Shown: positions 9,261 to 22,788, counted from the first letter of the stretch. The stretch is 64,000 bases of DNA from Coleophoma eucalyptorum (GCA_026120035.1 JALRME010000016.1:620001-684000), one strand, 5' to 3'. Numbers and translations are program-made. The notes: a model not told the origin generated them from the sequence alone.

Positions 9261-12200
9261 TTACAATTCATCCTTCTTCGTCATGGTCTCTTCCAAAGTT
9301 CTACTCTTCGGGTTCTTTGCCACTACTTCGTCCTTCATGCCCTTTCTCTTGCGATCCACAGCTGCAATTTCATCATCATACACGGTCCATTCCGGCACCT
9401 GTCTCCTAGCTCTATCCAATTTTGGTTCCTTAGTTTGTGGATTGTTGCACAAATCAATCGTCTTGGCTACTGCTTGGCTCTCGTCGCTGCACCATGTTTC
9501 ACACCAAAGCCATTCCTGTGGCAAGCTATGGATTGGAAGCACACTCTGCATATGGTTTGGAAGATCTTGGTCCAAATTCGACAAACTGTTAGGGTCGGCG
9601 GACAGCTGATGATATTGTTGGCGTAGACGGTCGCCGGCAGCGATTTGGCGGAAACGGCGCAGGTCAACGACATAAAGTGCGCTAATGTGATATGGCAATC
9701 CACGCAGGAAGTTTTTCCAATAACCTTGCTTCCAGAAGCGGAAACCTTCCATTTCCGTCCGGCTGTCGCACATTGGGGTGAAGCCATATGGCGCGCCTTT
9801 CAGATCATGGTTGACAAGTTCCATCATATCCGTTCTCACAATTTGATCGGCATCGACGAAGATAACTTTGTCCAGAGACAGTGGAAAGAGTACATCTAAG
9901 AAGAGAATCTTATAGCCCCAAATCTCTCGTTGCTTTTCAGTCTGAGATCGAAGCCAATGTGGCCACTTATATGTAACCATCTCGTACTTGAATCCGTATT
10001 CGGCTGCAAGGTACGGAATAAAATCTTTGAAAGATGGGGAGAGGAATTGCTCAATGAACCAAAACTTGACCGTGTGATTGGTGTGCTTCATGACGCTGAC
10101 CATCATGATATTCAGCATGCGTTCGTAGAGGTGACCACTTGCAACAGAGAAAATATTGATGTCGGCATGTTTCTCTTCAGCAAGATCTTTCCCCTTGCCT
10201 GAGAAAATGCCTTGCGCGAAATTGAAACCACGGGATACAAAGTCCATTTTAGAATCCACCTTCGCTTCTAGAACGTCTTCTGTTTCCATTCCGGCCTTTC
10301 TGGCAATTCGGGGGTAAAGTGTAGCTCCCTGGAAGCTCATAAGAACGACTTCTGGGGCGTTGTCGCCTGGTCGAGGACTCCAGCCCTTGGAACCGAGACT
10401 GGCAATTTCAAAAATCTCAGAACTTCGTCCTTCCTTTAGGTTGATCTTGTATAATCCAGGATTCGCCTTGAACTGGAAATACCCCAAGTTGGACATGATA
10501 ATTGTGTCTGCAAAATGGGGGTCTCTTTCTGTGGCCAAGACAAGTTGTGCTCCACGTGGCGCGGAACCGCTTCCAACTTCGCGGGAATGGCCCTCGATCA
10601 GAATATGCTCGAGCTCGTACAACGCGTCGACATCGGTTTTGATGGAACTCAATTTAATGTTATCGAGATCCTGTGCCGAGACCTTGGGCGCAACCAGCCA
10701 GGCAGGAGGAATGTCCAGTCCAAGAGTAAGTAAGGCCTCTTGAGGAACACCAGTAAACGAAGCACCTGGTGCTTTCAAAGCACCAGATTTATCGAAAGAT
10801 GGCTTTGAATCTATGACGTATCTAAAAAACTTTTTGACAGGCAGCTCTTGAAGGCGTTCCCTAGGATTTAAGAAAAGTTTCATGTAAACACCATCAAGCT
10901 CTGAAATGGCTTTCAGAATAGGTATCCATCTTTGACCTTGCTCACTAGCAGGATCTACGAGAACATCGAGGTGAATGGAAGCAGTGAAATTATCCCCAGT
11001 CTCAATGACAGTGTGCTCAGCCTTGAAGATACCGAATTGGTTCATCCTTAAGGTGGACGATTGCTCGAACATACCTTCTGGTACATCGGAGATGGTCGAT
11101 ATTGCCACTATGGATGAAATCATAGCTCCAACTAAAGGGCTTGTGATCTTTTCAGAGATCCCAAGAGCTTCCATTGCAGCATAGGCTGGTCGAATGCGTT
11201 TTGTGCGTTCATATGAGAGAAGCTGATCGAATTCCTCCGTGGTGAATTCTGCTGCTGCAGTTTCCGGAAGGGGCCCTACGAGACGTCCATTGACGAGCAA
11301 GCCGTTTTGACCGGGTGTGAGCGAGAGAGCTTGGACCAGTGGTGCAGCAGCCTGCCAGTACTGTCCTGCAGCTTCCCGGATTTCAGAGTCTTCAACCATT
11401 CCGTCCCATTTCAAAAGTGACTTGAATTGATCAAGACCTTCAAAGACTTTCCCCTGAGCATCGCGGACGTGCGTGAAGAGGTTATCAGTGACACTAAAGC
11501 CCTGCCCAGGTAGAACTGGATTGTGTAAGACTACAAGTTCTGCAGATGGATTCAACTCGCACCACTTGACAGCATTGAGAATCAACTTCCACCCGCCTTC
11601 TGTGACCAAATCTGCAATCAAAATTATACTGGTCCAATCACCTGGTGAGGAAGTAGATGCAGCGGGGAGACGTGGTAATGCGTTGTAAATGCTGGAATGC
11701 TCGTCAAGGAGCTTTTTAACATCAAAGATTCTCAAAGTCTTCTCATCTTCAGGAATCACATATGGGTTTCTTCGTGCTGCAGCTCCAGATAGGAACCATG
11801 CAGGAATCCACTCTTCAGTTAGAATCTCTTGATAAACTGCATTTTGAACAGCTTGTAAGTCGGTACTGGCCCTGGCACTCATTGCCTGCAACCAACCCTC
11901 GTCGCGAGGGACTGCAACTCCGTCGACAAAGAAAGCGGGAGTTTTGCTATCCATAGCTAGCCTGGAAGCCCATTTCTGTGCGGCTTCGACGCGTTCCTCG
12001 TACGTTTCAATGCTAAGAATTTTCTCAAGCGGATGTGCCGTCATGTCTTTCCTTATCTTGCGGCCTTCGACAATAGTCTTGAGAATAGTGTCACTCGGGC
12101 TTGACAGCTTCTTCGTTGATGCTGCAGCTTCGAGATAAGCAATGACAGAGGACAGTCCATGTGTTTCGAGCAAGTGATAGACTACTTTCGCTTGTTCAGC

Positions 12201-13861
12201 TGCAGCTGCAGTTTCTACCAAAGGAACAAATCCAAATCTAACAGAAATCTTGCGCTTCACAAAACTTTGAAGAACCTCAACAATGACTTTAACATCATCG
12301 AGGTTCGACAAATCTAGTGGGATGATGACATCAAAAATTTCCTTGCGGACTTGGGGCAATTGGCCTGGATATGTTCTTTGGAGGAGCTTCGAGCTTGTCA
12401 GTTATAGTACAACATCGTAGGTGAGGGCACAAACCGAATGTAATGCCGTAGGCCAATCCTCATATCGCTTGTCTTTTTCAATATCGTTCATCCAGATGAT
12501 AACTTGGCCGCCCTCTAATTCGTCTCTCCAGTCGAACCTTTGTGGTTCATCTCTCGCTTTGACGCCAGCAACCTCCTCATGTCCTAAGAGCTCAATAGCT
12601 TCAGGTCCGGTAAGTCCAAGCTCACGAACACCGTTAATAAGTTTTCTTTCTTTCCGCAGTTTTTCAAGTAGTGGAATGGCCTCAATATCTCTCTCAATCA
12701 TTTGAACTCCATTCACCCACCACACATTCATCCCAGCTGGAACAAGCTCGGCACGATTGTACGCGTGCTCTTGTAAGAAATCCTCTGAAGCATTGTGGGC
12801 AGCCACTGCGCTTGAATATTTGGGGAAGTCTTGTGAGAGCTTCACTAGTGTATCAAATGGCTTCTCACTTTGCATGATGTAACTAGAAGCCTTCAAGCTG
12901 AGACCAAGTAGCTCAGATGTGGACAGAGGCTTCAGATCTGCAAATCCCTCATCCTCGAATTTAACCTCAGATTCAGAAGAAATCTTTTCGGGTTCAGTAG
13001 CACGTTCACGGTCATCAATGACAATATAGTCTGTTCGTTTGAGCGCCAGTTGAACTCCGTATCCTGACATCATAAGCGGCTTTGAGTCCGCATTCAAAGA
13101 TGCCATATGACGGAGTCTGTAAGAGGTCTTGCCCTCACGAGCTGTGCTAGCAAGGACTTGGTGAAATAAGCCAAATGTAGGAGAGGTGATATCTGCATAT
13201 AAAATGGAAGCAGGAGCAGCGGGATTCCCGAGTATTCTGTCGAACGGCAACTCTTGCAGTTGTCTACAGTACAGTTAGCATGTTTTTCCCCCCACATATA
13301 TCTAAAACTGCGCTCACAAATTCCCCTTAACATCTCCATGCGCAACATCCATGGTAGGCGAGCAGTACTGCTTCGAATTGAAGAGTAACCATGTTGGACA
13401 AGAAGTATCCTCCGCATTCAAGGACGGCTCCACGGCGGTATGGTAGAACTGGTAGTGTGCTTCTATTCGGGGTGCAGACGATCGTAAATATAGTGCAAAC
13501 TTATATGACGAGAGTGTTTCGGGGTTTGCCGTATGCCCATCTTCTTTCAGAAGTTCGAGGAATTGATCATAGAGTTCTTGATCGGTAGAAGCTTTTGAAA
13601 AGTAGCCTTCAGCAATTCGATCAAGGAGGGGGAAGTAGGAAGTGGCATTTTCATCTGCAGCAGTCTCCCTGCGAAATGTTAGCAAGTGATCTAATGGGGG
13701 GTTCTTGGGTCATACAATAGCTCGAGTAGATATGGCGCGGAAGAAAATGAAGCTTTCAATCCAACATTTACGGATGGACTTGCTGAAGCGCATAATGAAT
13801 GTAAGTATGCAGAGGCCAGAAGAGTCCCAGTAAGGCCCCACGGCAGCTTGAATATTGCCAT
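9261..13861 (-). CDS. UDP-glucose:glycoprotein glucosyltransferase (UGGT)
   Basis: Four exons, 13716-13861, 13318-13668, 12435-13263 and 9261-12386, give 1483 residues, close to the usual 1500. UGGT is the ER folding sensor that re-glucosylates N-glycans of misfolded glycoproteins, so calnexin binds them again. The N-terminus is a signal peptide (MAIFKLPWGLTGTLLASAYL...). The long middle part holds the thioredoxin-like and beta-sandwich folding-sensor regions, including the conserved LLQRTYPGQLPQVRK junction. The C-terminal GT24 catalytic domain (about 1180-1450) shows NIFSVASGHLYERML, the DxD motif in VIFVDADQIVRTD, and LDQDLPN. The last four residues are KDEL, the ER-retention signal. The 48-nt intron at 12387-12434 was placed by protein continuity. 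Yeast KRE5 is a diverged relative; the intact DxD here points to true UGGT. Confidence 0.95.
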
Positions 13862-14416
13862 GTTGTTGATGGGCGATGCTGTATATTTATCAAGGACAGG
13901 AGCGCTACTAGGTATCGCTAGTTCCCCAGATTCTATAGAAGTATGATCTCAGCAGGAAAGGAACGGGCGACCATATGTCCGCCGGCGGTAAAAGGGACAA
14001 AAACACAATTAAATGGAGCAAGAGCACAGCATAATAAAACTTTTTTTACAATGATAACATAAATTGACAGGACCGGGAAACGACCAAGTCAGCCTTTTTG
14101 GAAGGCTCCTTACAATAAGCTCCGCCCATACGGCCACCTTGCCAAAATGTCCCATAGCTCACCCTGGCCTACCCAAGCTCCCGCGGTTTGTGCCTTAGGC
14201 ACAGAACACGATCGATGTGACCACAATGCGCCAGCGCCAGCTTCACACAAATTCCAGACACTGAACACCTCACCTTCCAACAATCACCAACTGTCATCTT
14301 GCGCCGGACGATCCAGATTATTTAGGACTCAGACCTCGGACGGTTCTGCATATCAACCACCTCCTATTCTTGATGCGCGAAGTCTAAGCTGCTCGTCACT
14401 TGCAGCGCCGGTCAAC
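13862..14416. promoter_or_regulatory. shared promoter region of UGGT and alpha-COP
   Basis: A 555-bp region between two divergent secretory-pathway genes. It contains a T-rich run near 14040 and an inverted repeat, GCCTTTTTGGAAGGC, near 14092-14106. An ATG at 14147 is in frame with the alpha-COP start, with no stop between. No established factor site is assigned. Confidence 0.4.
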
Positions 14417-17400
14417 ATGGCTTCCTCTTCCCCCAATATGCTGACGAAGGTGAGCATGCAATTGATGGTCCCAGGTTCGCACGTAGTTCAAAATACTCAT
14501 ACTTTCACAGTTCGAGTCCAAATCTTCCCGGGCAAAAGGAATTGCTTTCCATCCAAAGAGGTTCGTGTCCTTTTGAACCACTTTATCCCTTCGCGCAATT
14601 AGCTGACCACAGCTCGCAGACCATGGATTCTAGTCTCGTTACATTCTTCAACCATTCAACTATGGGATTATCGTATGGGGACCCTGATTGACAGATTTGA
14701 GGAGCATGATGGACCGGTTCGAGGCATCGATTTCCACAAGACGCAACCCCTCTTTGTTTCTGGAGGAGACGATTATAAGATCAAGGTCTGGTCATACCAG
14801 ACCCGCAGATGTCTTTTTACCCTGAATGGGCACTTGGACTATGTTCGCACAGTATTCTTTCATCATGAACTTCCTTGGATCATTTCCAGTTCAGATGACC
14901 AAACTATCCGAATTTGGAACTGGCAGAACAGATCATTAAGTAGGTTCGGCGATCTGGCTAAGTTATAAGCATGCTAATACATTGTAGTCTGCACAATGAC
15001 TGGCCACAACCACTACACGATGTGCGCCCAATTCCACCCAAAAGACGACTTGGTAGTCTCAGCTTCTCTGGATCAGTCCGTCCGGGTATGGGATATTTCA
15101 GGCCTCCGTAAAAAGCACTCAGCTCCGACATCGATGACCTTCGAAGACCAAATGGCTCGTGGAAACTCAAATCAAGCAGATATGTTTGGAAATACAGATG
15201 CTGTTGTTAAATTCGTGCTCGAGGGGCACGATAGAGGAGTAAACTGGGTTGCCTTTCACCCTACGCTACCACTGATTGTTTCTGCTGGTGACGACCGTTT
15301 GGTAAAGCTGTGGCGGATGAGCGAGACGAAAGCTTGGGAGGTGGATACATGCCGGGGTCACTTCCAGAATGCTTCTGGTTGTCTGTTCCACCCTCACCAG
15401 GATTTAATACTTTCAGTTGGAGAAGACAAGACAATTCGGGTCTGGGACTTGAATAAGCGCACGTCCGTACAATCTTTCAAGCGTGAGAACGACAGATTCT
15501 GGGTTATTGCAGCACATCCAGAAATCAACCTTTTCGCAGCTGGTCACGATAATGGTGTAATGGTTTTCAAATTGGAGCGAGAAAGGCCGGCGTCTGCTTT
15601 CTACCAAAACAACTTGTTCTTTATCACCAAGGACAAGCAAGTTCGGTCATACGATTTCCAAAAGAACCTCGAGAGTCCAACTTTGTTAACTTTGAAGAAG
15701 CTTGGTAGCCCTTGGGTACCACCTCGCTCACTTTCGTATAACCCAGCCGAGCGGGCGATCTTGGTGACATCGCCAGCAGATGGGGGCTCATACGAATTGA
15801 TCAACTTGCCTCGTGATGGGTCTGGGTCGATTGATGGCACTGATACGAAGCGAGGACAGGGTAATTCTGCTGTCTTTGTAGCACGAAACCGTTTCGCTGT
15901 TTTCAACGCGGCTGGCCAGCAAATTGACATCAAGGACCTCACGAATTCCACGACCAAAACTATCAAGCCACCCACCGGCACGACTGACATCTATTTTGGT
16001 GGAACCGGTAATCTTCTTTTGATTACACCTACCGCGGTCCACCTATACGACATTCAGCAAAAGAAATCAACCGCTGAATTAGCTGTTGCTGGCGTCAAGT
16101 ATGTTGTCTGGTCTAATGATGGTCTCTACGCTGCGTTATTGAGCAAGCACAATGTAACAATCGTCACAAAGACTTTGGAACAGGTCAGCACGCTTCACGA
16201 GACTATCCGTATCAAGTCAGCCACGTGGGATGATGCAGGCGTTTTGCTTTACTCCACCCTAAATCACATCAAGTATACTCTCCTAAATGGTGACAACGGA
16301 ATCGTCAGAACCCTGGATCAAACTGTTTACCTTGTCCGCGTCAAAGCCCGAACTGTTTATTGTCTGGACCGAAACGCAAAGCCAAAGATCCTGAACATCG
16401 ACCCTACTGAATACAGATTCAAACTTGCACTTGTCAAGCGCAACTATGAAGAGATGCTACAGATCATCAAGAACTCATCTCTTGTTGGCCAAAGTATCAT
16501 ATCATACCTGCAAAAGAAGGGATACCCTGAGATTGCTCTTCAGTTTGTACAAGACCCTCAAACACGATTCGAATTGGCAATCGAGTGTGGTAATCTAGAT
16601 GTTGCGGTAGAGATGGCCAAGCAATTGGACCGACCAAAACTCTGGTCAAGGTTGACAGCTGAAGCACTGGCACACGGTAATCACCAAATTGTTGAGATGA
16701 CCTACCAAAAGTTGAGACAATTTGACAAATTGTCGTTCTTGTACTTGACCACTGGAGATGAGTCCAAGCTCACACGAATGGCCAAGATTGCCGAGCACCG
16801 AGGAGACTTTACTGCAAGATTTCAGAACGCATTATACTTGGGCGATGTCGAGGACAGAATACAAATGTTCAAAGAGATTGATCTATGTAAGTTCCAGAAC
16901 CTAAGGTGCAAGGCATATTAGCTGATATTGATAGATCCCCTTGCCTACATGACTGCAAAGTCACATGGTCTGACAGAAGAATGTGAATCGATTCTTGAGG
17001 CCACTGGACTCACGGAGGCGGAGATCACTCTCCCATCCCTGGGATCACCACTCACCCCACCAAAGCCTGTTGTAGAGACATTCAAGGCTAACTGGCCAAC
17101 AAAGGCCACCTCGCAGTCATTCTTCGAGAAGGCACTGCTCGGACAAGTTGAAGGACTGTCTCTGGATGATGAGCCTGCTGCAGCATCTAACGGTTTCGGC
17201 TTTGATGATGAAGCTGAGGATGGCACTAAGCAAAATGGGAACCTCATTGATGCGGACGATGATGAAGATGCCGCTGGATGGGATATGGGCGATGACATTG
17301 TCCCAGAGGTTGAGAGCGACTTCGTAAATGTCGACAGTGCAGAAGCCGGCGCTGGCAGCAGCGAAGCGGATCTTTGGGCTCGCAACTCTCCTCTTGCAGC

Positions 17401-18353
17401 AGATCACGTCGCAGGCGGTTCCTTTGAGACAGCAATGCAGCTCCTGAACAGACAACTAGGTGCTGTCAACTTCGAGCCCCTCAAGCCGCGATTCTTGGAA
17501 ATCTACCAAGCATCAAGGACTTTCCTGCCAGCCTCTGCTGGTCTTTCTCCACTGGTCAATTATGTCCGTCGAACACTCGATGAGACAGATCCTCGCAAGG
17601 TCCTTCCTATAATTCCTCGCGACATTGAATCATTAGCAACAGGAGACTTGCAAGCAGGCTACTCTGCTGTCAAGGCTAACAAGCTTGAGGATGCACAACA
17701 GATTTTCCGAGGCATCCTTCACGCTCTTCTTGTCAATGCTGTCTCAACACCCGCAGAAGTTGAGGAGGCAAAGAAGCTAATTACATCTGCATCTGAGTAC
17801 AGTGTGGCCATGGCCATCGAGTTGAGTCGCAGGAAGCTTGGGTCAAATGACGAGGTGAACAAATCACCTGAAAAGCTCAAGCGCAGCCTTGAACTCTCCG
17901 CGTACTTCACCATTCCTAAGCTTGAAGTTGCTCACAGGCAACTCGCTCTTCAGACGGCCCTTAAACTTGCATTTACCAGCAAGAACTACAACTCAGCACT
18001 AAGCTTTGCCAATCGCATGCTGGCTAACGGCGGAGCAGCCAAGATTTTGGATAACGTGAGTCATTTATTCTCCGGATATTTGTAATTTTTTACTGATTAT
18101 TATTTTCCAGGCTCGCAAGATCAAGGCTCAATGTGAACGTAATCCTAACGATGCACATGAGATCGACTATGATCAATTCGCGGAATTCGATGTCTGTGCT
18201 GCATCACACACACCTATCTATCACGGCAGCGCATTCGAGTCCTGTGCCTTCGATGGCAGCAAGTACCAATCTAAGTACAAGGGAACCGTGTGCGCAGTCT
18301 GTGGCGTTTGTGAGGTTGGCAAGATGGGAAGTGGTCTGAAGCTCGTTGCATAA
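14417..18353 (+). CDS. COP1: coatomer subunit alpha (alpha-COP)
   Basis: Six exons: 14417-14449, 14511-14560, 14620-14939, 14988-16886, 16935-18055 and 18111-18353; 1221 residues, the normal size. Alpha-COP is a cage subunit of the COPI coat that returns cargo from Golgi to ER and recognises KKxx signals with its WD40 propeller. The N-terminal propeller is plain, with WD repeats such as [44 protein letters not shown] and IRVWDLNKR. It is followed by a second propeller, an alpha-solenoid (about 590-830), an acidic linker, and the C-terminal epsilon-COP-binding domain with the CxxC-rich end [16 protein letters not shown]. The family start [11 protein letters not shown] fixes the first exon. Five introns of 48-61 nt lie mostly in the first 600 bp. 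Confidence 0.97.
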
Positions 18354-19143
18354 GGGTAGGTTTTATTGGGAACCGGGCTGGTAGAAAGTCAAAGAGAGAA
18401 GGAAAGATATAGTTTTTGTTCACAAACCTACATGAAAGCGAAATGGAAGGAGTTTTTTATCTTTTTATGTGGGGGGAAAGTAGAAAGAGAGCTAAACGAA
18501 CAAAAGAAAGGCGCTTCTATTATATCCTATACTCTGTTAACTTTTACTGCGGGTGTAGCCCAGGGGCCTAACGTTTGGAGAAGCAGAATATTGGTCCTCA
18601 TGAAATGCCATGACCGTCCTACCTTTTTTCATATGCATACATATGCTCTCAAAGATTTACATCTCTTTGTGGTCGATGAATATAAGCTTTCATATACTCA
18701 CTCACTCTGCATGTCTGAACCTAGGACCAAAAAATAAAAGAGAGATGTCAGAAGCTTCCAGCATCTTGTCTTCATGCTCTATTTCATATCTTTCTTTTCC
18801 TATTTCAAGGTTCTATAGAAAGTGTACATGCGCCCCATACCCGTACATACGCCTAGAGCGCCTAGCCTTGTCTTATCTTGATCGCTTTTTTGGATGAAGA
18901 TCTGAGGAAAAGGTATGTAGAAGTACAAGAACGAAGAGTGCCCACATACATCCATCCGTTTGATGATGATTATTCGTAAGCCTCGACCATAAAACGCATT
19001 CCTATGCTTCTGTCCCTTCAAAGCTCTGACGCTGGTCATGAGATTTCCCCCTGCCATGCAACACACAAGTCAAAGCATAACTACTGCCCTCCATCCACCC
19101 ATCTGCAAAGCAGCTAAAGCGACTCTCCTCTTTCCTCCATACC
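18354..19143. other. convergent 3' region, no gene recognised
   Basis: About 0.8 kb between the ends of alpha-COP (+) and RPN12 (-). Open frames such as 18366-18737 look non-coding. Presumably 3' UTRs. Confidence 0.55.
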
Positions 19144-20029
19144 TTAAACAATTGTCTCCAACTCTCGTGCATAGCCCAACGTATTCTCAATCGTAGCCAT
19201 ACTGCTCCGCTCCTCCTCGCCTTCTCCACCATCCAGTGGGCCTTGGTTCGGAAAGTAGATCCGACCGTCCTTGATGATCCAGCCGCGAGACTGAGCGAAG
19301 CTGATCACAGCCCCCTCGCTCTCGAGGAAGAGGAGGTTCTTGGTGGAGGAGATGGGGAGTGAGGGGTAGGCTGTTTCGGAGCACGAGGCGATCTCAGACC
19401 GGATTTGTGTAGTCAGGATCTATAGTGAGGGTAGTTAGTGATTTGGATGTTGCTTAATATGCTAAAGGGGGTAGGAGTAGGATATTTAGGGATGGAGCAT
19501 GAGGCAAATTTACCTCAGAGAAGACAGAGTACTCTTCACTAGGTACTTCTCGACTAGCCATAGCTCTCCAGACACGGTCATAAGCACCCTCCATCAACCA
19601 TCTCTCCAACTTAATCGGGTATCCCAAGAACTTATCCTCTTCAACACTCTCACCCTCACTTAGAAGCTGCAGACCCTCCAACTCGGTGTGGAACCCAGCA
19701 TAATCACCCTGTGTAAGCAGCAGTAGAAGGTACAAGCCTGTGATCTTCTTGCGCTCACCACCGTCGCCGAGGACGTCATAGAACGGGCGGACTTGATGCA
19801 CGTATTTCGTGAAGGCGGCAGGATCCTTCGCACGGATGGAAACGAGGGCACCGGTCTCGAAGACTTCGCGGGCGGCGATGAGGTGTGCTTGTGAGGTGGT
19901 GGGTGTAGGTGTAAGAGCTTTGAGCTTCAAGAGGTTGATCTTCGCTTTGGAGAGCAGGGCGTTGGATTCAGTGTAGGACTTGCTGCTCTTGAGCTTGCGG
20001 AGGATATCGGTGAGCTCGCGGTCAGCCAT
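19144..20029 (-). CDS. RPN12: 26S proteasome regulatory subunit RPN12
   Basis: Two exons, 19514-20029 and 19144-19419, with a 94-nt intron, give 263 residues (yeast Rpn12 has 274). Rpn12 is a PCI-family subunit of the 19S lid that completes lid assembly and locks it to the base. Recognised by the N-terminal helices (ELTDILRKLKSSK), the GLYLLLLLTQGDYAGFHTELE helix pair, here shortened to its core, the LGYPIKLERWLMEGAYDRVW segment, and the C-terminal winged-helix end (SFAQSRGWIIKDGRIYFPNQ). The frame is open upstream to 20200, but the ATG at 20029 matches the family start; the extra N-terminal frame is low-complexity and probably 5' UTR. Confidence 0.93.
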
Positions 20030-20791
20030 CTTGAGGATTGAGAGGGTGCTGTGTAATGGGGTGAGTGGTTGTGGTAGAGAGTGTTGTTGGGGGTGTCTAG
20101 CTGTTGTGAGGTGGCCTGGCGTGCCTGGGAGGATAGGCCATCGGGTTATGGACTGGCGTCGCCTCGCGTTCCAAGCACAGTCACGTGTCGAACTCGTCAT
20201 TCTGGTTTGTAATACTTCTAATGAGCGAAGTATTAGTAGGAAAGTGATGAGAGTACACCGTTATAACAGACATAGGCCACTTTTGTCGTTGAGTACTTAA
20301 TTATGGCTGCACACCAAGACATGCAAAGAAGTCCCTTTTGACTTGTCTCGGTCCGCTTACCTTTCAAAGGCACGTTCACAGGACACCTCAACAAATGCAT
20401 GTGAATCCCAATTACCACATCTACTAACTATCTATAAGAGAAGAAAAAAGGAATCGCTGTACTACTCCTTGAAAATGAAACAAATAATTTCGCCCTGATC
20501 CCAGATTTCCCAACAAAGAACAAAAGGCGGCGTTGTTACTGCTTTACTTCCTCCGTGTCCCAGATCCTCCAATGCGTAAATGAATGAGCGCTGCCGAATG
20601 AATTGGTAACGTGCTGACCGTTACCTTGTTTTGTTGCTAGTATACAAATTTTGGTATGCTGCGCCGAATATGGGCCCGAATATGCTTGTTGACCGATCTT
20701 TCGATCTGAGGAAGGTTTAGAGGATACTTGAAAGTTGAGAATACTCCTTTTCTCCCTTAATACTTTTGTAGTTGAATCCTCCACTGGCAGC
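20030..20791. other. intergenic region, no gene recognised
   Basis: Spacer between RPN12 and the CCCH gene, both on the minus strand. The minus-strand open frame at 20536-20940 overlaps the CCCH gene end out of frame and has no recognisable product. Confidence 0.5.
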
Positions 20792-22788
20792 TCAGCTGGT
20801 GGTTCCGCCCTTGTTTCCATTTCCGATAGGCCCAAGATTTGGACTTCCCTTACCGCCAGTATATGTCCATCCGCCACTATTTCTCTTGCTCTGGTTTTCA
20901 TCCTCCTCCATACTGAACACAAAATCGCCTTGCTCCTCATCGATCGGGGTCGTGAACCTTCCAGTCCCTATGCTGCTTGAGCTAAGCTGTCTCTCCCCTG
21001 TTCTTCCACTTCCAATAGGATTACTCGAGTTTCTCACCGCTGAAACAGGGTGCAGGCCTGGGTCAGTTGCACTGTTTTCGGCACGTGATAGTCGTGTTCG
21101 TTGTAATTGCTGCGCGATAATCGACATGGAATTTTGGCGAGGTGGCGAGGCAACATAAGGTGAGGAATCTCCAGAAGCAGATGTGGTTGGGCGTGAAATC
21201 GACCTTTGAGAAGGAGACGGGGTAATAGAAGTGGTCAAAGATGAGTTTCTGAGAGGGGAGCCAACATGGCCAAATGCAGAGACGCGACTCCTTTCTTCTT
21301 CCTCTCTTTGCTGGTGGTGTTTTTGGAACAGTGAATGAAACCTGGAAGGACTGCCACTTCCATTTGAGGGAGATCCGAACTTCGATGTAGTCTCATTAGA
21401 TGGCGTTCCGGTGCCACTATGGATAGGACGACCCTCCTCATCTGTAGCTGTCCTTGAACCCCGACGGGCTTTTTCCTGATCTGTCATTAAATCCTTCAAA
21501 GCCTCCGGTAGATAGTCTTCCTCGTATGTAAATTCAGCATCCCAATCTTTGTCCACAGCCTTAGGTAAACTAGCTGACATCATCTTGGCTCGTGGATATC
21601 GTTGAGAATGCATAACTCGCTTTCCGAAGTACTCCTCCGCTGGGCCAGCCGGTGGCGAGGATGCAATTCCATTGAAACGGTCTCTTGTGTCATCTCCAAA
21701 AGCTGAACTATGAAGGTTTTTCAACGCCTCTGACGTCCTCCCATCCCTAACTTCGCCCAGTGATGGCGGTGGAGACTCGATACCAAATTGAGCTGGAACG
21801 GAAGATGCAATTGGACCATGTCGGGCAATCCACGAAACACCGTTACTGTCGAATGAGGCAGGCAAAGGAGCATCTAGAACGCTAAGACCCTTCCCAGCAA
21901 CGGGAGATAGCCCGAGACCAAATCGACTAAGGTCTTCGTCGCGTGGCGATCCATAATTGGAACCCGGGTGCGAGATGTAGCTGGTATCGATCGTCGGTAC
22001 GGATATATCTATGCTCTGTTGATGGGATCGGAACGGCTCATCTGCATTTGTAAATGGAGAAAACTGCTGGCCATAGTTTGAAGGTGGAACACCATTTGCG
22101 CCAATGAAGGAGCTGGTCAAGTTTGACGCTTGGCCACGGTATGGATCTGGGGGTACTCTTCCTCCCAGGTTCAGATGACCTGCTCCCGGCATAGGACCTA
22201 CACTGATCCCCATGGGCCCGCCTCTATTATAGTTTACTCGTCTTCCATCTGGTAGCACATGTATATTGGCACACTTTCCGCCGAACTTGCAATTGCCCTG
22301 TGTTTTGATGAGCCGCGAATCACTACAGATAACGAGGCTTTACAAACCTTGGCGAAGTACTTGCACACATTATCGGTTGTACTGGCTAGATCATGGCTGA
22401 ATGGACAGGCCTTTCCAGCCTGACAAGCACCTTGCCTAAAGAACTTGCAAGGCACATGAGACGTATCTACTCGCGATATCAGATCAGCCTCTTCCCTACA
22501 TTACCAAGCACTGCAGGCAAGACACGATATAAAGAGCACCCGAGACGACTCACTCTGTTTATTGGGAGGACTTCTCGGACCGTCAAAACGAGGACCTCCC
22601 ATAGGGCCCGGCATCTGCTGCGGTTGCCCGACACCGTTTCCGTTGCCGTTACTGTTGTTGTTGCCGTTCTGCGGCGCGAGGCCGTTCGGGATGCTGAGAC
22701 TTCGTCGTTGCGAAGCCATGAACTCGGGCACGCGCTCACTGGAGATGCTACTATTACGGTGCAGGGGCGGCGCACCGTTGCTCAGCAT
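20792..22788 (-). CDS. CCCH zinc-finger protein, LEE1-like
   Basis: Three exons, 22554-22788, 22348-22466 and 20792-22297, introns of 87 and 50 nt, 619 residues. Two adjacent C-x-C-x-C-x-H fingers lie at about residues 83-135: CKFFRQGACQAGKACPFSH and CKYFAKGNCKFGGKCANIH, followed by VLPDGRRVN. Tandem CCCH fingers usually bind RNA. The rest is a long Ser/Pro/Gly-rich, probably disordered region with a conserved acidic island (DWDAEFTYEEDYLPEALKDL). The domain order resembles yeast Lee1 and uncharacterised filamentous-fungal relatives; the biological role is not established. The second intron interrupts the second finger and fits phase 0. Gln/Asn-rich stretches (NGNNNSNGNGNG) precede the fingers. 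Confidence 0.85.

Noticed and set aside
9171..9626. 151-codon plus-strand open frame
   Set aside because: It is a shadow of the UGGT catalytic domain on the opposite strand, whose motifs (LDQDLPN, KDEL end) are unmistakable.
14147..14416. N-terminal extension of alpha-COP as the main start
   Set aside because: The family starts at [11 protein letters not shown], encoded from 14417; the upstream frame has no conserved features I recognise.
18366..18737. 123-codon open frame after alpha-COP
   Set aside because: Lies in the 3' region, no homology recognised, composition like the surrounding non-coding sequence.
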